A stretch of DNA of 59,709 nt from Clostridia bacterium (GTDB lineage Bacteria; Bacillota; Clostridia; Christensenellales; Maliibacteriaceae), in the NCBI GenBank assembly GCA_017431145.1, contig JAFRLQ010000053.1, forward strand, positions 1 to 59,709, read 5' to 3'. The notes beneath the pieces are model-generated. The model was not told the DNA's origin. It made no database searches and saw only the letters and a list, made by a program, of their open reading frames with translations. Positions 34,045 to 41,807 of the stretch are shown here, piece by piece. Position numbers and translations under genes: made by a program. Position 1 is the first letter of the stretch. The number at the start of each line of letters is the position of its first letter.

Positions 34045-35087
34045 GCAAGCACCTCCTTCATCGCGGCCGCGAGCCGCATGTTTTCTTCCCGCGTCCGCAC
34101 CGCGGTCCTGTACCATTCCCCGTTCAGGCCTTCGAAATCCCCGCATTCCCGGATCAGGATGCCGTGTTTTTTCAGCGCATCCGAAAGCGGAACGGGAGAT
34201 TTGAACAGGAGGAAGTTCGCCTCCCCCTCCGTCACGAGCATCCCGAGATCCTCCAGCGCTTTTTTCAGCGCCGGGCGCTCCCGCAGGATCAGGTTCCGCA
34301 GTCTTTCTTCATATTCCGTCTCCTCCAGCGCGGCGATCCCCGCCGCCTGCGCGACGTTCGACACCGCCCACGGCGGTCCCGCCTCGGACATGGCGTTCAG
34401 CAGATTTCTGTCCGCGCTGAGGCAGTAGCCCAGCCGCAGACCCGCCATCCCGTAAAACTTCGTGAACGCGCGGAAGATCAGAAGATTCCCTCCGTCCAGT
34501 TCCCGCTGCATCGTAAGGAGCTCCGGATCCTGTGTGAATCCGATGAAGCATTCATCCAGCGCCAGCAGCGTTCCGGTCCTTCTGCAGCGCGAGAGGATCT
34601 CAGTCAGAAGCTCCTGTCCGACGCTGACGCCGGTCGGATTGTTCGGCTGGCACAGGAAGAGAAGATCCAGTCCCGGCACGATCCTGTCCAGGATCCCGTC
34701 CGTGACGCGGAAACCGTCTTCCTCTTTCAGGAGGAACGATTCCGTGCTGCCGCCCGTTCCGTTCACCGCCTGTGCGTATTCGCTGAATGCAGGCGCCGTG
34801 ACCAGCGCCTTCGCCGGACGTTTCGCCAGTGCCAGACGCCAGATGAGATCCGATGCGCCGTTTCCGCAGAGGATCTGCTCCTGCGGTGCTCCGATCCTGC
34901 CGCTCAGCGCGCCGCGCAGTGCACGGCATTCGGGATCCGGATAAAACACCGCGCCGTCAAGCGCTGCCGCAGCCGCTGCCCGCACGTGTTCCGGGAGCCC
35001 CAAAGGACTTACGTTCGCGGAAAAATCCAGCGGGTCCCTTCCGTATTCCATTGCATAGCCGGCTTTGTCGCCGCCGTGCCTTCGCAT
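34041..35087 (-). CDS. cobD: L-threonine-O-3-phosphate decarboxylase-like aminotransferase
   Basis: A 348-residue PLP enzyme of the class I/II fold, close to histidinol-phosphate aminotransferase. RDPLDFSANVSPLGLP, GNGASDLIWRLA, QPNNPTGV, LALDECFIGF and the PLP lysine in FTKFYGMAGLRLGY. In the B12 operon it makes (R)-1-amino-2-propanol phosphate, the linker joined by CbiB. ATG 35087 has AGGAGG 7 bases upstream. No cysteine-rich C-terminal extension, as found in some CobD, is seen. Confidence 0.87.
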   Translation of the reverse strand: MRRHGGDKAGYAMEYGRDPLDFSANVSPLGLPEHVRAAAAAALDGAVFYPDPECRALRGALSGRIGAPQEQILCGNGASDLIWRLALAKRPAKALVTAPAFSEYAQAVNGTGGSTESFLLKEEDGFRVTDGILDRIVPGLDLLFLCQPNNPTGVSVGQELLTEILSRCRRTGTLLALDECFIGFTQDPELLTMQRELDGGNLLIFRAFTKFYGMAGLRLGYCLSADRNLLNAMSEAGPPWAVSNVAQAAGIAALEETEYEERLRNLILRERPALKKALEDLGMLVTEGEANFLLFKSPVPLSDALKKHGILIRECGDFEGLNGEWYRTAVRTREENMRLAAAMKEVLA

Positions 35088-35098
35088 GTGTTTTCCTC

Positions 35099-36073
35099 CT
35101 ACATCATCCTGAACAGAAGAACGCATCCCGCGCGCACCGCGCAAAGAAGGATGAGTCCAAGCACGCTTCCCGCGTACAGCATCCGTCCTGCCCGGTCGAT
35201 GTCCCGCGGAACAGGCTCCCTTCCCCCGTCGCCAAGCCAGGGCTTCTCATGATACGCACCGAAATACCACGCGGGTCCCGCGAGGCGGATCCCCAGGGCG
35301 CCGGCCATGACCGATTCGGTCTGTGCAGAATTGGGGCTTGCTTGCTTTCTCCTGTCCCTTTTCCATATGCGCGCCGCGTCTTTCGCGTTCTGCCCGCAGA
35401 AAAACGCCGCGGCGATCAGAAGAAGCGCGGACATACGCGCCGGAATAAAGTTCGCGGCGTCGTCCAGTTTCGCCGCCGCTCTTCCGAAATGAAGATAGCG
35501 TTCGTTTCTGTAGCCGATCATGCTGTCCATCGTATTGACGGCCTTGTAGCACAGCGCCAGCGGCGCCCCGCCCAGAACAAGATAAAACAGCGGTGCTGTC
35601 ACGCCGTCCGAAAAGTTCTCCGCCACCGTCTCCACAGCCGCTCTGACGATCCCGGACCTGTCCAGACGCTCCGTATCCCGGCCGACGATGCGGCCCACGG
35701 CTCCGCGCGCGTTCTCCAGCGTGTCCGATTCCAACTTTTTCCGGACGTTCCGGCTTTCTTTATGCAGACCGCGCAGCGCAAGCGCCTGCCAGCCCCAGAA
35801 CACGTTCAGCGTGAATCCGAATACCGGATGCAGCGCCCAGAGCCCCGCAATCGCCGCCGCGGTGACAAGAAAGGTCCCCGCCGGCAGACATAACGCAAGA
35901 ATCATACCTGCGCGCCGCTCTTTTTGGGGCGTCAGATCCGGACGTTTCCGCATCCTTTTTTCCGCAAGGGAGATGATCTTCCCCATGAGAACGACCGGAT
36001 GCGGGATGCCTGCGGGGTCGCCGAGAAGAAGATCGAGCAGAAAGCTCAGAACCGCTGCGCATACGATGATCAC
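35099..36073 (-). CDS. cbiB: Adenosylcobinamide-phosphate synthase
   Basis: A 324-residue membrane protein with about five hydrophobic segments. LLDLLLGDPAGIPHPVVLMGK, VAENFSDGVTAPLFYLVLGGAP, KAVNTMDSMIGYRNERY and ASPNSAQTESVMAGALGIRL are CbiB signatures. It attaches aminopropanol phosphate to adenosylcobyric acid. GTG start 36073 with GGAGG upstream, overlapping the cbiA stop by 4 bases. Confidence 0.92.
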   Translation of the reverse strand: MIIVCAAVLSFLLDLLLGDPAGIPHPVVLMGKIISLAEKRMRKRPDLTPQKERRAGMILALCLPAGTFLVTAAAIAGLWALHPVFGFTLNVFWGWQALALRGLHKESRNVRKKLESDTLENARGAVGRIVGRDTERLDRSGIVRAAVETVAENFSDGVTAPLFYLVLGGAPLALCYKAVNTMDSMIGYRNERYLHFGRAAAKLDDAANFIPARMSALLLIAAAFFCGQNAKDAARIWKRDRRKQASPNSAQTESVMAGALGIRLAGPAWYFGAYHEKPWLGDGGREPVPRDIDRAGRMLYAGSVLGLILLCAVRAGCVLLFRMM

Positions 36074-37419
36074 AGCCGCACCTCCCGCTTCGCGGCGTAC
36101 GCCGCGGCCGCGCCGGCGAACCGCTGCGCGAACGGCGTCTCTCCGCCGAAATGCAGATGCGGGAATCCCGCGTAAAGATCCGGTCCCGCGAAACCGAAGC
36201 GCCATGTCCTTCCGTCCGCTTTCTGCGCTTTGAATTCCGCTCCGCAGTCGCTGCAGTCCCAGTAGTGGAACTCATGCGCCGGCACGGTCTCTCCCTTTCT
36301 GAAAAGAAGCGAGTCTCTGTCCGCAGAAACGGTGAGATAACCGAAACGCTGCAGCCGTCCGGTATCCTCCGCCGCCCCGGGAAATACGCCTGCCATCGGC
36401 AGCGCGTCGCCGTTTCCGTCTTTCACAAACTCCTGCAGATACAGAAACCCTCCGCATTCGGCGACTGTCGGCATGCCGCTCATCACCGCCTTGCGCACGC
36501 TCTGTCTCATGGACACGTTGGCGGACAGTTCCTTTGCGTACAGTTCCGGATATCCGCCACCGAGATACAGTCCGTCCGCATCGGGCAGCCGCGTGTCGTG
36601 CACGGGACTGAACGGGATGATCCGCGCTCCGCTTTCGCGCAGAAGATCCAGATTGTCCTCGTAATAGAAGCAGAAAGCCTCGTCCCGCGCCACTGCGATC
36701 GTGCAGGACGTCTTGTCCGGAACAGACGGCTCCTCCGCCATGTTTTCCGCCTGCGCGGCAAGCGACAGAAGAAGATCCAGGTCCGTATGCTCCTCCAGTT
36801 CCTCCGCGATCCTGTCAAAACGCGTGTTCAGATCCCCGATCTCCCGCGCCGTCACGAGGCCCAGATGTCTTGAGGGGATCTTCGCCTCCTCCATTGGGGG
36901 AAGATATCCCGCGACGGGAAGCCCCGTCTCTTTTTCCAGCATGTCCTTCAGCTGCGCGTAACGTTTCGGACGGCAGTCCGTCAGCAGCAGCGCCGCGAGC
37001 CTGCTGGGTGTGCGGAACGCCGTCACGCCCCGTATCTGCGCGGCAAGGGTGACGCTCTGTGCGCCGGGTCGCACAACGAGCAGAGCCGGCGTTCCCGTGA
37101 CGTCCGCCGTCTCCCACGCGCTTGCCTCGGGCGTCCCGTTTTTTCCGTCATAGAAGCCCATCGCGCCTTCGAGCACGGCGACATCGCCGTTTTCCCGCGC
37201 GAGAGTGCGCAGCACGCCTTTCTTCCCCTGAAGGAACAGATCCAGATTCCGGGACGGCACGCCGATCACGCGCGTATGAAACATCGGATCGATGTAGTCC
37301 GGACCGCACTTGAAGGCACGCACGGTAAGCCCGCGTTTCTGAAACGCGCGCATGAGGCCGCAGGACACGACCGTCTTTCCGCTGCCGCTCTCCATGGCGG
37401 TGATCAGGATCCGTTTCAC
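36070..37419 (-). CDS. cbiA: Cobyrinate a,c-diamide synthase
   Basis: A 449-residue CbiA. ATPase ITAMESGSGKTVVSCGLMRAF, FKCGPDYIDPMFH, VLEGAMGFYDG; glutaminase half with LYLGGGYPELYA, PTVAECGGFLYL (nucleophile Cys) and PAHEFHYWD. Starts with GTG at 37419 (GGAGG upstream). Overlaps cbiET by 4 bases. Confidence 0.93.
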   Translation of the reverse strand: MKRILITAMESGSGKTVVSCGLMRAFQKRGLTVRAFKCGPDYIDPMFHTRVIGVPSRNLDLFLQGKKGVLRTLARENGDVAVLEGAMGFYDGKNGTPEASAWETADVTGTPALLVVRPGAQSVTLAAQIRGVTAFRTPSRLAALLLTDCRPKRYAQLKDMLEKETGLPVAGYLPPMEEAKIPSRHLGLVTAREIGDLNTRFDRIAEELEEHTDLDLLLSLAAQAENMAEEPSVPDKTSCTIAVARDEAFCFYYEDNLDLLRESGARIIPFSPVHDTRLPDADGLYLGGGYPELYAKELSANVSMRQSVRKAVMSGMPTVAECGGFLYLQEFVKDGNGDALPMAGVFPGAAEDTGRLQRFGYLTVSADRDSLLFRKGETVPAHEFHYWDCSDCGAEFKAQKADGRTWRFGFAGPDLYAGFPHLHFGGETPFAQRFAGAAAAYAAKREVRL

Positions 37420-38600
37420 TTTCTTCCTCCCGTAATGAGCCAGACAGGGTTCTGCGCCGTCATCATGTGCAGTCCGCCCACCGCTCTGCTTCTGGCGGCG
37501 CTAATCTGCGTCACCTCCGCCGCGCACCCGTGCGCGGACAGGGCATCCAGGGCTCTTCCCAGCGTCTCGGCGCTCACAGCAGCCACGCAGATGCGCGCCG
37601 AAGGCGCCTTCTCCAGCACTTTTTCCAGGATCTCCTTCAGATGTCCGGCGCTTCCTCCGACGAACACCGCGTCGGGGACAGGAAGAGTCTCCAGCGCCGC
37701 TGGAGCAGTTCCTTCGATCAGATGAAGGTTCCACGCGCAGAACTTTTCACGGTTCCTGCGCGCCGTTTCCAGCGCCGCGGGCTTCATTTCCACCGCCCAG
37801 ACGCTTCTGGTTTGCAGCGCCATCTCCACGCTGACGCTGCCCGTTCCCGCTCCGATGTCCCAGCACACGTCATCCGGCGCAAGGGCAAGTTTGGAAAGTG
37901 CCGCCGCACGGACCTCCTGCTTCGTCATCGGCGCTTCGTCTCTGAGGAATTCGTCGTCCGGGATCCCGTGCACCCGCGCCGGATACACAGGCGCCGCCTC
38001 GGCAAGCATGACGTTCAGCACGTCAAAGGAACGCTTTGAGAACGCCTGCGCCGTTCCCGTTTCCAGACGTTCTTCCGGATCCCCGAAACGCTCGCCCACC
38101 GTAACGGAAAGTCCGCCCAGTCCCGCCTCCGTCAGCGCGGCGCACAGCGCGGCGGGTCCCTCTTTTCCGGACGTAAGGAAAAAGACCGGCTTTCCCTGCA
38201 TGACCTCGTATACGGGATCACACGAAACGCCGTGCGCGGAGCACAGGCGCCAGTTTTGCCATGCGCGTCCCAGTTTCGCGGCGAACGCCTGCAGGCTTGA
38301 GATCCCCGGGATCACGCGCACGCCGATCCCGTTCTCCTGAAGGAGCCCGAGCAGTTTCGCCGTCCCTGAATAGAAACCCGTGTCACCGGAGAGAAGCACG
38401 CAGGCATTTTCCGGCTTTTTACGCTGAAGGATCTCCAGGATCTCCCCCGGGCGCACCCGCTCGACCGTCTCAAACGCGCCGTCCTGTTCCTTCAGAAGGC
38501 GCCCCGCGCCGATCACAAGATCTGCCGACTCCACCGCTTCTGCGGCATCCCGTGTCAGCGTTCCCGCGCCGCAGCCTGCGCCGATGAGTGTGACGTTCAT
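37416..38600 (-). CDS. cbiET: Cobalt-precorrin-7 C5-methyltransferase / C15-methyltransferase-decarboxylase fusion
   Basis: A 394-residue CbiE-CbiT (CobL type) fusion. The N-terminal tetrapyrrole methylase domain (about 1-195) has LIGAGCGAGTLT, VLLSGDTGFYSG and VIPGISSLQAFAAKLG. The C-terminal domain (about 205-394) is a class I SAM methyltransferase: DEAPMTKQEVRAAALSKL, CWDIGAGTGSVSVEMAL and PDAVFVGGSAGHLKEIL. The two activities are separate proteins in Salmonella and fused in many others. Confidence 0.92.
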   Translation of the reverse strand: MNVTLIGAGCGAGTLTRDAAEAVESADLVIGAGRLLKEQDGAFETVERVRPGEILEILQRKKPENACVLLSGDTGFYSGTAKLLGLLQENGIGVRVIPGISSLQAFAAKLGRAWQNWRLCSAHGVSCDPVYEVMQGKPVFFLTSGKEGPAALCAALTEAGLGGLSVTVGERFGDPEERLETGTAQAFSKRSFDVLNVMLAEAAPVYPARVHGIPDDEFLRDEAPMTKQEVRAAALSKLALAPDDVCWDIGAGTGSVSVEMALQTRSVWAVEMKPAALETARRNREKFCAWNLHLIEGTAPAALETLPVPDAVFVGGSAGHLKEILEKVLEKAPSARICVAAVSAETLGRALDALSAHGCAAEVTQISAARSRAVGGLHMMTAQNPVWLITGGRK

Positions 38601-39325
38601 ATTTTTCCCTCCAGCTCTCTGAGCATTTCCTGTACCGTAAGACCCTCTTCATGCGGTCTTCTGATCACGACGAAGCCGATCCCGGCTGTCAGCGCCGCTT
38701 CTTTCTTCTGCGCAAAGCCGCCGGCTTCACCGCTGTCCTTCGTGACCAGATAGCGGATATCGTACTGGCGGATCAGCGCCAGATTCATTTCTTTTGTAAA
38801 CGGTCCCTGCATCGCGATCACGTTGCGGTGCGGGATCCCCGCCTTCTCGCAGGCTTCCAGCGACCCGTGTGCGGGCAGCACGCGCGGATACAGCCGTTCT
38901 CTTTCAATGTCCCCGTACGCTGCCAGCTCTTTGGCCCCCGTCGTGAGCAGCACGTTTCCCTCCTGCGCGGCAAGATACGCGGCCGCCTGTTCATGGCTGT
39001 CGAAATACAGGCCTTCCCCTGTGTCCGACTCCCCGCGCAGCACACGCCTGAGCCCGACGCCGTGCCTTTCACAGGCTTCACGGATATTCCGCGACACCTC
39101 GCGTGCAAAAGGATGCGTCGCGTCGATCACAAGATCATATCCCGAAACAAGATCCGCCATTTTCTCCGCATCGAGGCGCCCCGTGCGCACCGCGCAGTCC
39201 GTCCCGCTCAGCTCCTCGGCGCCAAGTGGCGTCGCCACGCTGACCGTCACGGCATGGCCCATGCTGTTCAGTTCCCGGGCGAGAAGACGGCCTTCCGTCG
39301 TCCCGCCGAATATCAGGATCCTCAT
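38597..39325 (-). CDS. cbiJ: Cobalt-precorrin-6A reductase
   Basis: A 242-residue CbiJ/CobK. N-terminal ILIFGGTTEGRLLARELN, VIDATHPFAREVSRNI, TTGAKELAAYG, AMQGPFTKEMNLALI and VTKDSGEAGGFAQKKEAAL are all standard. Reduces precorrin-6A with NAD(P)H. Four-base overlaps with both neighbours. Confidence 0.92.
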   Translation of the reverse strand: MRILIFGGTTEGRLLARELNSMGHAVTVSVATPLGAEELSGTDCAVRTGRLDAEKMADLVSGYDLVIDATHPFAREVSRNIREACERHGVGLRRVLRGESDTGEGLYFDSHEQAAAYLAAQEGNVLLTTGAKELAAYGDIERERLYPRVLPAHGSLEACEKAGIPHRNVIAMQGPFTKEMNLALIRQYDIRYLVTKDSGEAGGFAQKKEAALTAGIGFVVIRRPHEEGLTVQEMLRELEGKI

Positions 39326-40053
39326 TTTTTCTCCTCATATCCCCGCGGCGTGACCATGAATCCCTCCGCCGCCTTTGTCCCGGCCGTACCGATGAATACC
39401 GTGCAGAACATATCCAGGTCCGCGTCCGCCAGTTCCTTCAGTGTGGTCAGATGTGCTTCCTGTCCGTCCCGTCCGATATTGCGCACCCAGCCGCATACCG
39501 TTTCGGGGTTCCTGCATTCCATCAGGATCTCACAAGCCATCTTCAGGTGGTCTCTGCGCCTGTGCGACCTCGGATTGTACAGAGCGACCGCAAAATCGCC
39601 CTGTGCGGCGCAGCGCAGCCGTCTTTCGATTGTCTCCCACGGCGTCATCAGGTCGGAAAGGGAGATCACGCAGAAATCGTTCATCAGAGGAGCGCCCAGA
39701 AGCGCGGCGCCGCTCACAGCCGCCGTGATCCCGGGTACGACCTCGATCTCAACGCCTGTTCCCAGCGCCTTCTCGATCACCGGGCCGGCCATGCCGTAGA
39801 CGCCGGAATCCCCGGAGCAGAGCATGGCGACCGTTTTTCCCGCTGCCGCTGCCTCAACAGCCCATTCACAGCGTTCCATCTCCCGCGTCATCGGTGTGGA
39901 GAACGTGTCTTTTCCGGGATACCTGTCTTTGAGAAGCGCAAGGTAGCCTGTATAACCGCAGATCACATCCGCTGCCTTGAGCGCTTCATCCGCGGCGGGC
40001 GTCATATGCGATGCGTCTCCCGGGCCCATGCCCACAAGAAAGATCTTTCCCAT
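39322..40053 (-). CDS. cbiH: Cobalt-precorrin-3 C17-methyltransferase
   Basis: A 243-residue tetrapyrrole methylase: FLVGMGPGDASHMTPAADEAL, ICGYTGYLALL, AMLCSGDSGVYGMAGPVIE, VVPGITAAVSGAALLGAPL and FAVALYNPRS with RRDHL. Carries out ring contraction together with CbiG. GGAGG precedes the ATG; 3-base gap to cbiG. No extra Fe-S domain, as found in CbiH60, is present. Confidence 0.92.
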   Translation of the reverse strand: MGKIFLVGMGPGDASHMTPAADEALKAADVICGYTGYLALLKDRYPGKDTFSTPMTREMERCEWAVEAAAAGKTVAMLCSGDSGVYGMAGPVIEKALGTGVEIEVVPGITAAVSGAALLGAPLMNDFCVISLSDLMTPWETIERRLRCAAQGDFAVALYNPRSHRRRDHLKMACEILMECRNPETVCGWVRNIGRDGQEAHLTTLKELADADLDMFCTVFIGTAGTKAAEGFMVTPRGYEEKK

Positions 40054-40056
40054 TGT

Positions 40057-41040
40057 TTACCTCCAGTCAGGCGCAAACGGCATCTGTGCGACCGCGCATG
40101 TCACGCCGTCCGCCGCGCGCTTTTTCACGATCAGCGCGCCTTTCCCCGCGCACACAGCACTGCGTTCGCACACGTTGTCTGTGCCCGTGATCTCCCGAAC
40201 GAACGCAGAGGCGGAAAAATCCCCCTCCGTCTCCTGCAGCTGCTGCGATGTAAACGTCCGAAGCGGCAGCCCGTGCTTTTCGCAGAACGCGAGAAGTCCC
40301 GGCTCTTCGCCCTTCCTGTCGATGGTGGCAGCCAGCGCGAACGCCTCGGCGAGAAGCTGCTCCTCCTCAAGAAGCACCTGAAACGCCCGTTCGATCTTTT
40401 CCTGCGGCGTGTCCTTCCGGCATCCGATCCCCAGAACGAGGATCTTCGGAACAACCAGCAGCGGTCCCTCTTTTTCCCTCCGCACGGTGACGCGCACGTC
40501 GCAAGCACCATTCTCCGACACCCGCACGCCGTCCGGCGGATCGCCTGCGATCTGCCAGTCGCTCTTCACCGTAACGGTCCCGCCGGACAGAAGGCGCGAC
40601 GACACCTCTTTGATCTTCCCGACGTTCAGGACCGCGCATCCCTGATGCCTTGCCCAAAGATCCGCCGCAAACACGCCGTTCACGTCCGTCGCCGTCGTGA
40701 TGACCGCCTGCGCGCCGCAGCACGCCGCGATCCTCCCGGCAAGATCGTTCGCGCCGCCCAGATGCCCGGACAGAAGCGGCACGGCAAAGCGTCCCGTTTC
40801 ATCCACCGCGACGACCGCGGGATCTCTGTCCTTGCCCGCAAGATACGGCGCGACCGCGCGCACGGCGATGCCCGCAGCGCCGACAAAAACAAGCGCGTCC
40901 GCCTCACGGAACGCCGCCTGCGTCCATTCGGACAGAGAAAGCGGATGCCCGCAGCGCTGCGCCTCCCCGCCGAGTTTTTCCGCAAGGTCCTCAGCCAGCG
41001 CCTGTCCCCTGCCGGTAAAGCTGATCAGCCGGATCTTCAT
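40057..41040 (-). CDS. cbiG: Cobalt-precorrin-5A hydrolase
   Basis: A 327-residue CbiG: N-terminal domain ISFTGRGQALAEDL and VFVGAAGIAVRAVAPYL, central VPLLSGHLGGANDLAGRIA, C-terminal VLGIGCRKDTPQEKIERA, with TIDRKGEEPGL. Opens the delta-lactone and releases acetaldehyde. ATG 41040 (GGGAGG 8 bases upstream) chosen over a much longer open frame, which only reads antisense into cbiF. Overlaps cbiF by 4 bases. Confidence 0.92.
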   Translation of the reverse strand: MKIRLISFTGRGQALAEDLAEKLGGEAQRCGHPLSLSEWTQAAFREADALVFVGAAGIAVRAVAPYLAGKDRDPAVVAVDETGRFAVPLLSGHLGGANDLAGRIAACCGAQAVITTATDVNGVFAADLWARHQGCAVLNVGKIKEVSSRLLSGGTVTVKSDWQIAGDPPDGVRVSENGACDVRVTVRREKEGPLLVVPKILVLGIGCRKDTPQEKIERAFQVLLEEEQLLAEAFALAATIDRKGEEPGLLAFCEKHGLPLRTFTSQQLQETEGDFSASAFVREITGTDNVCERSAVCAGKGALIVKKRAADGVTCAVAQMPFAPDWR

Positions 41041-41792
41041 GCCTTTCCCTCCCGAAACTGTGTGGTGAAGGAGGGATCGTACAGTCTGCTGCGCTCTCCC
41101 TCCTGCCGGAGAAAATCCCCGACCAGCACGAGCGCCGTTTTGCTGATCCCGTTCTCCGCGCCGGTCTTTGCGAGTCTGCCCAGCGCCGTGCGGACGACTC
41201 TCTCTTCCGGCCAGCTCGCCTTGTACACGATGGCGGCCGGCGTCTCTTCCGTATAGGCCCCCTGCAGAAGCGCTTCCTGCAGCTGATCCAGCATCCCCGC
41301 CGAAAGAAAGATCACCATGCTGCATCCGTGCTGCGCAAGAGAAGCGATGCTCTCCTTTTCCGGCACAGGCGTTCTCCCCGCCATCCGCGTGAGGATCACG
41401 CTCTGACTGACGCCCGGCAGCGTATATTCCGCGTCAAGCGCAGCCGCCGCCGCGCAGAAGCTCGACACGCCGGGCGTCACGTCATATTTTATGCCCGCCG
41501 CGTCCAGCAGATTCATCTGCTCACGGATCGCGCCGAACACACAGGGATCTCCCGTATGCAGACGCACGCATATCCTCCCCGCGCGGTCCGCTTCGGTCAG
41601 CACCGCGTTCGTCTCCTCCAGCGTCATTTCGGCACTGTTGTAGATCCTGCAGTCTTCGCGGCAGAACCCGAGGAGCACCGGATTGACGAGACTTCCGGCG
41701 TAAACGACCACGTCCGCCTTTTTCAGAAGCTCCGCGCCTCGCACCGTGACAAGATCCTGCGCGCCGGGGCCCGCTCCGACAAAATGGATCAT
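41037..41792 (-). CDS. cbiF: Cobalt-precorrin-4 C11-methyltransferase
   Basis: A 251-residue tetrapyrrole methylase: HFVGAGPGAQDLVTVRGAELL, VVYAGSLVNP, VCVRLHTGDPCVFGAIREQM-like stretch, VTPGVSSFCAAAAAL and MVIFLSAGMLDQL. Typical length for CbiF/CobM. Confidence 0.92.
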   Translation of the reverse strand: MIHFVGAGPGAQDLVTVRGAELLKKADVVVYAGSLVNPVLLGFCREDCRIYNSAEMTLEETNAVLTEADRAGRICVRLHTGDPCVFGAIREQMNLLDAAGIKYDVTPGVSSFCAAAAALDAEYTLPGVSQSVILTRMAGRTPVPEKESIASLAQHGCSMVIFLSAGMLDQLQEALLQGAYTEETPAAIVYKASWPEERVVRTALGRLAKTGAENGISKTALVLVGDFLRQEGERSRLYDPSFTTQFREGKA

Positions 41793-41807
41793 CTCTTTTT
41801 CTCCTTC

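Noticed and set aside
39451-41256. 601-codon plus-strand open frame
   Set aside because: Antisense to cbiH and cbiG; Arg/His-rich shadow.
41041-41325. N-terminal extension of CbiG
   Set aside because: The extra 95 codons read antisense-like frame through cbiF; the ATG at 41040 has a good RBS and matches the family start.
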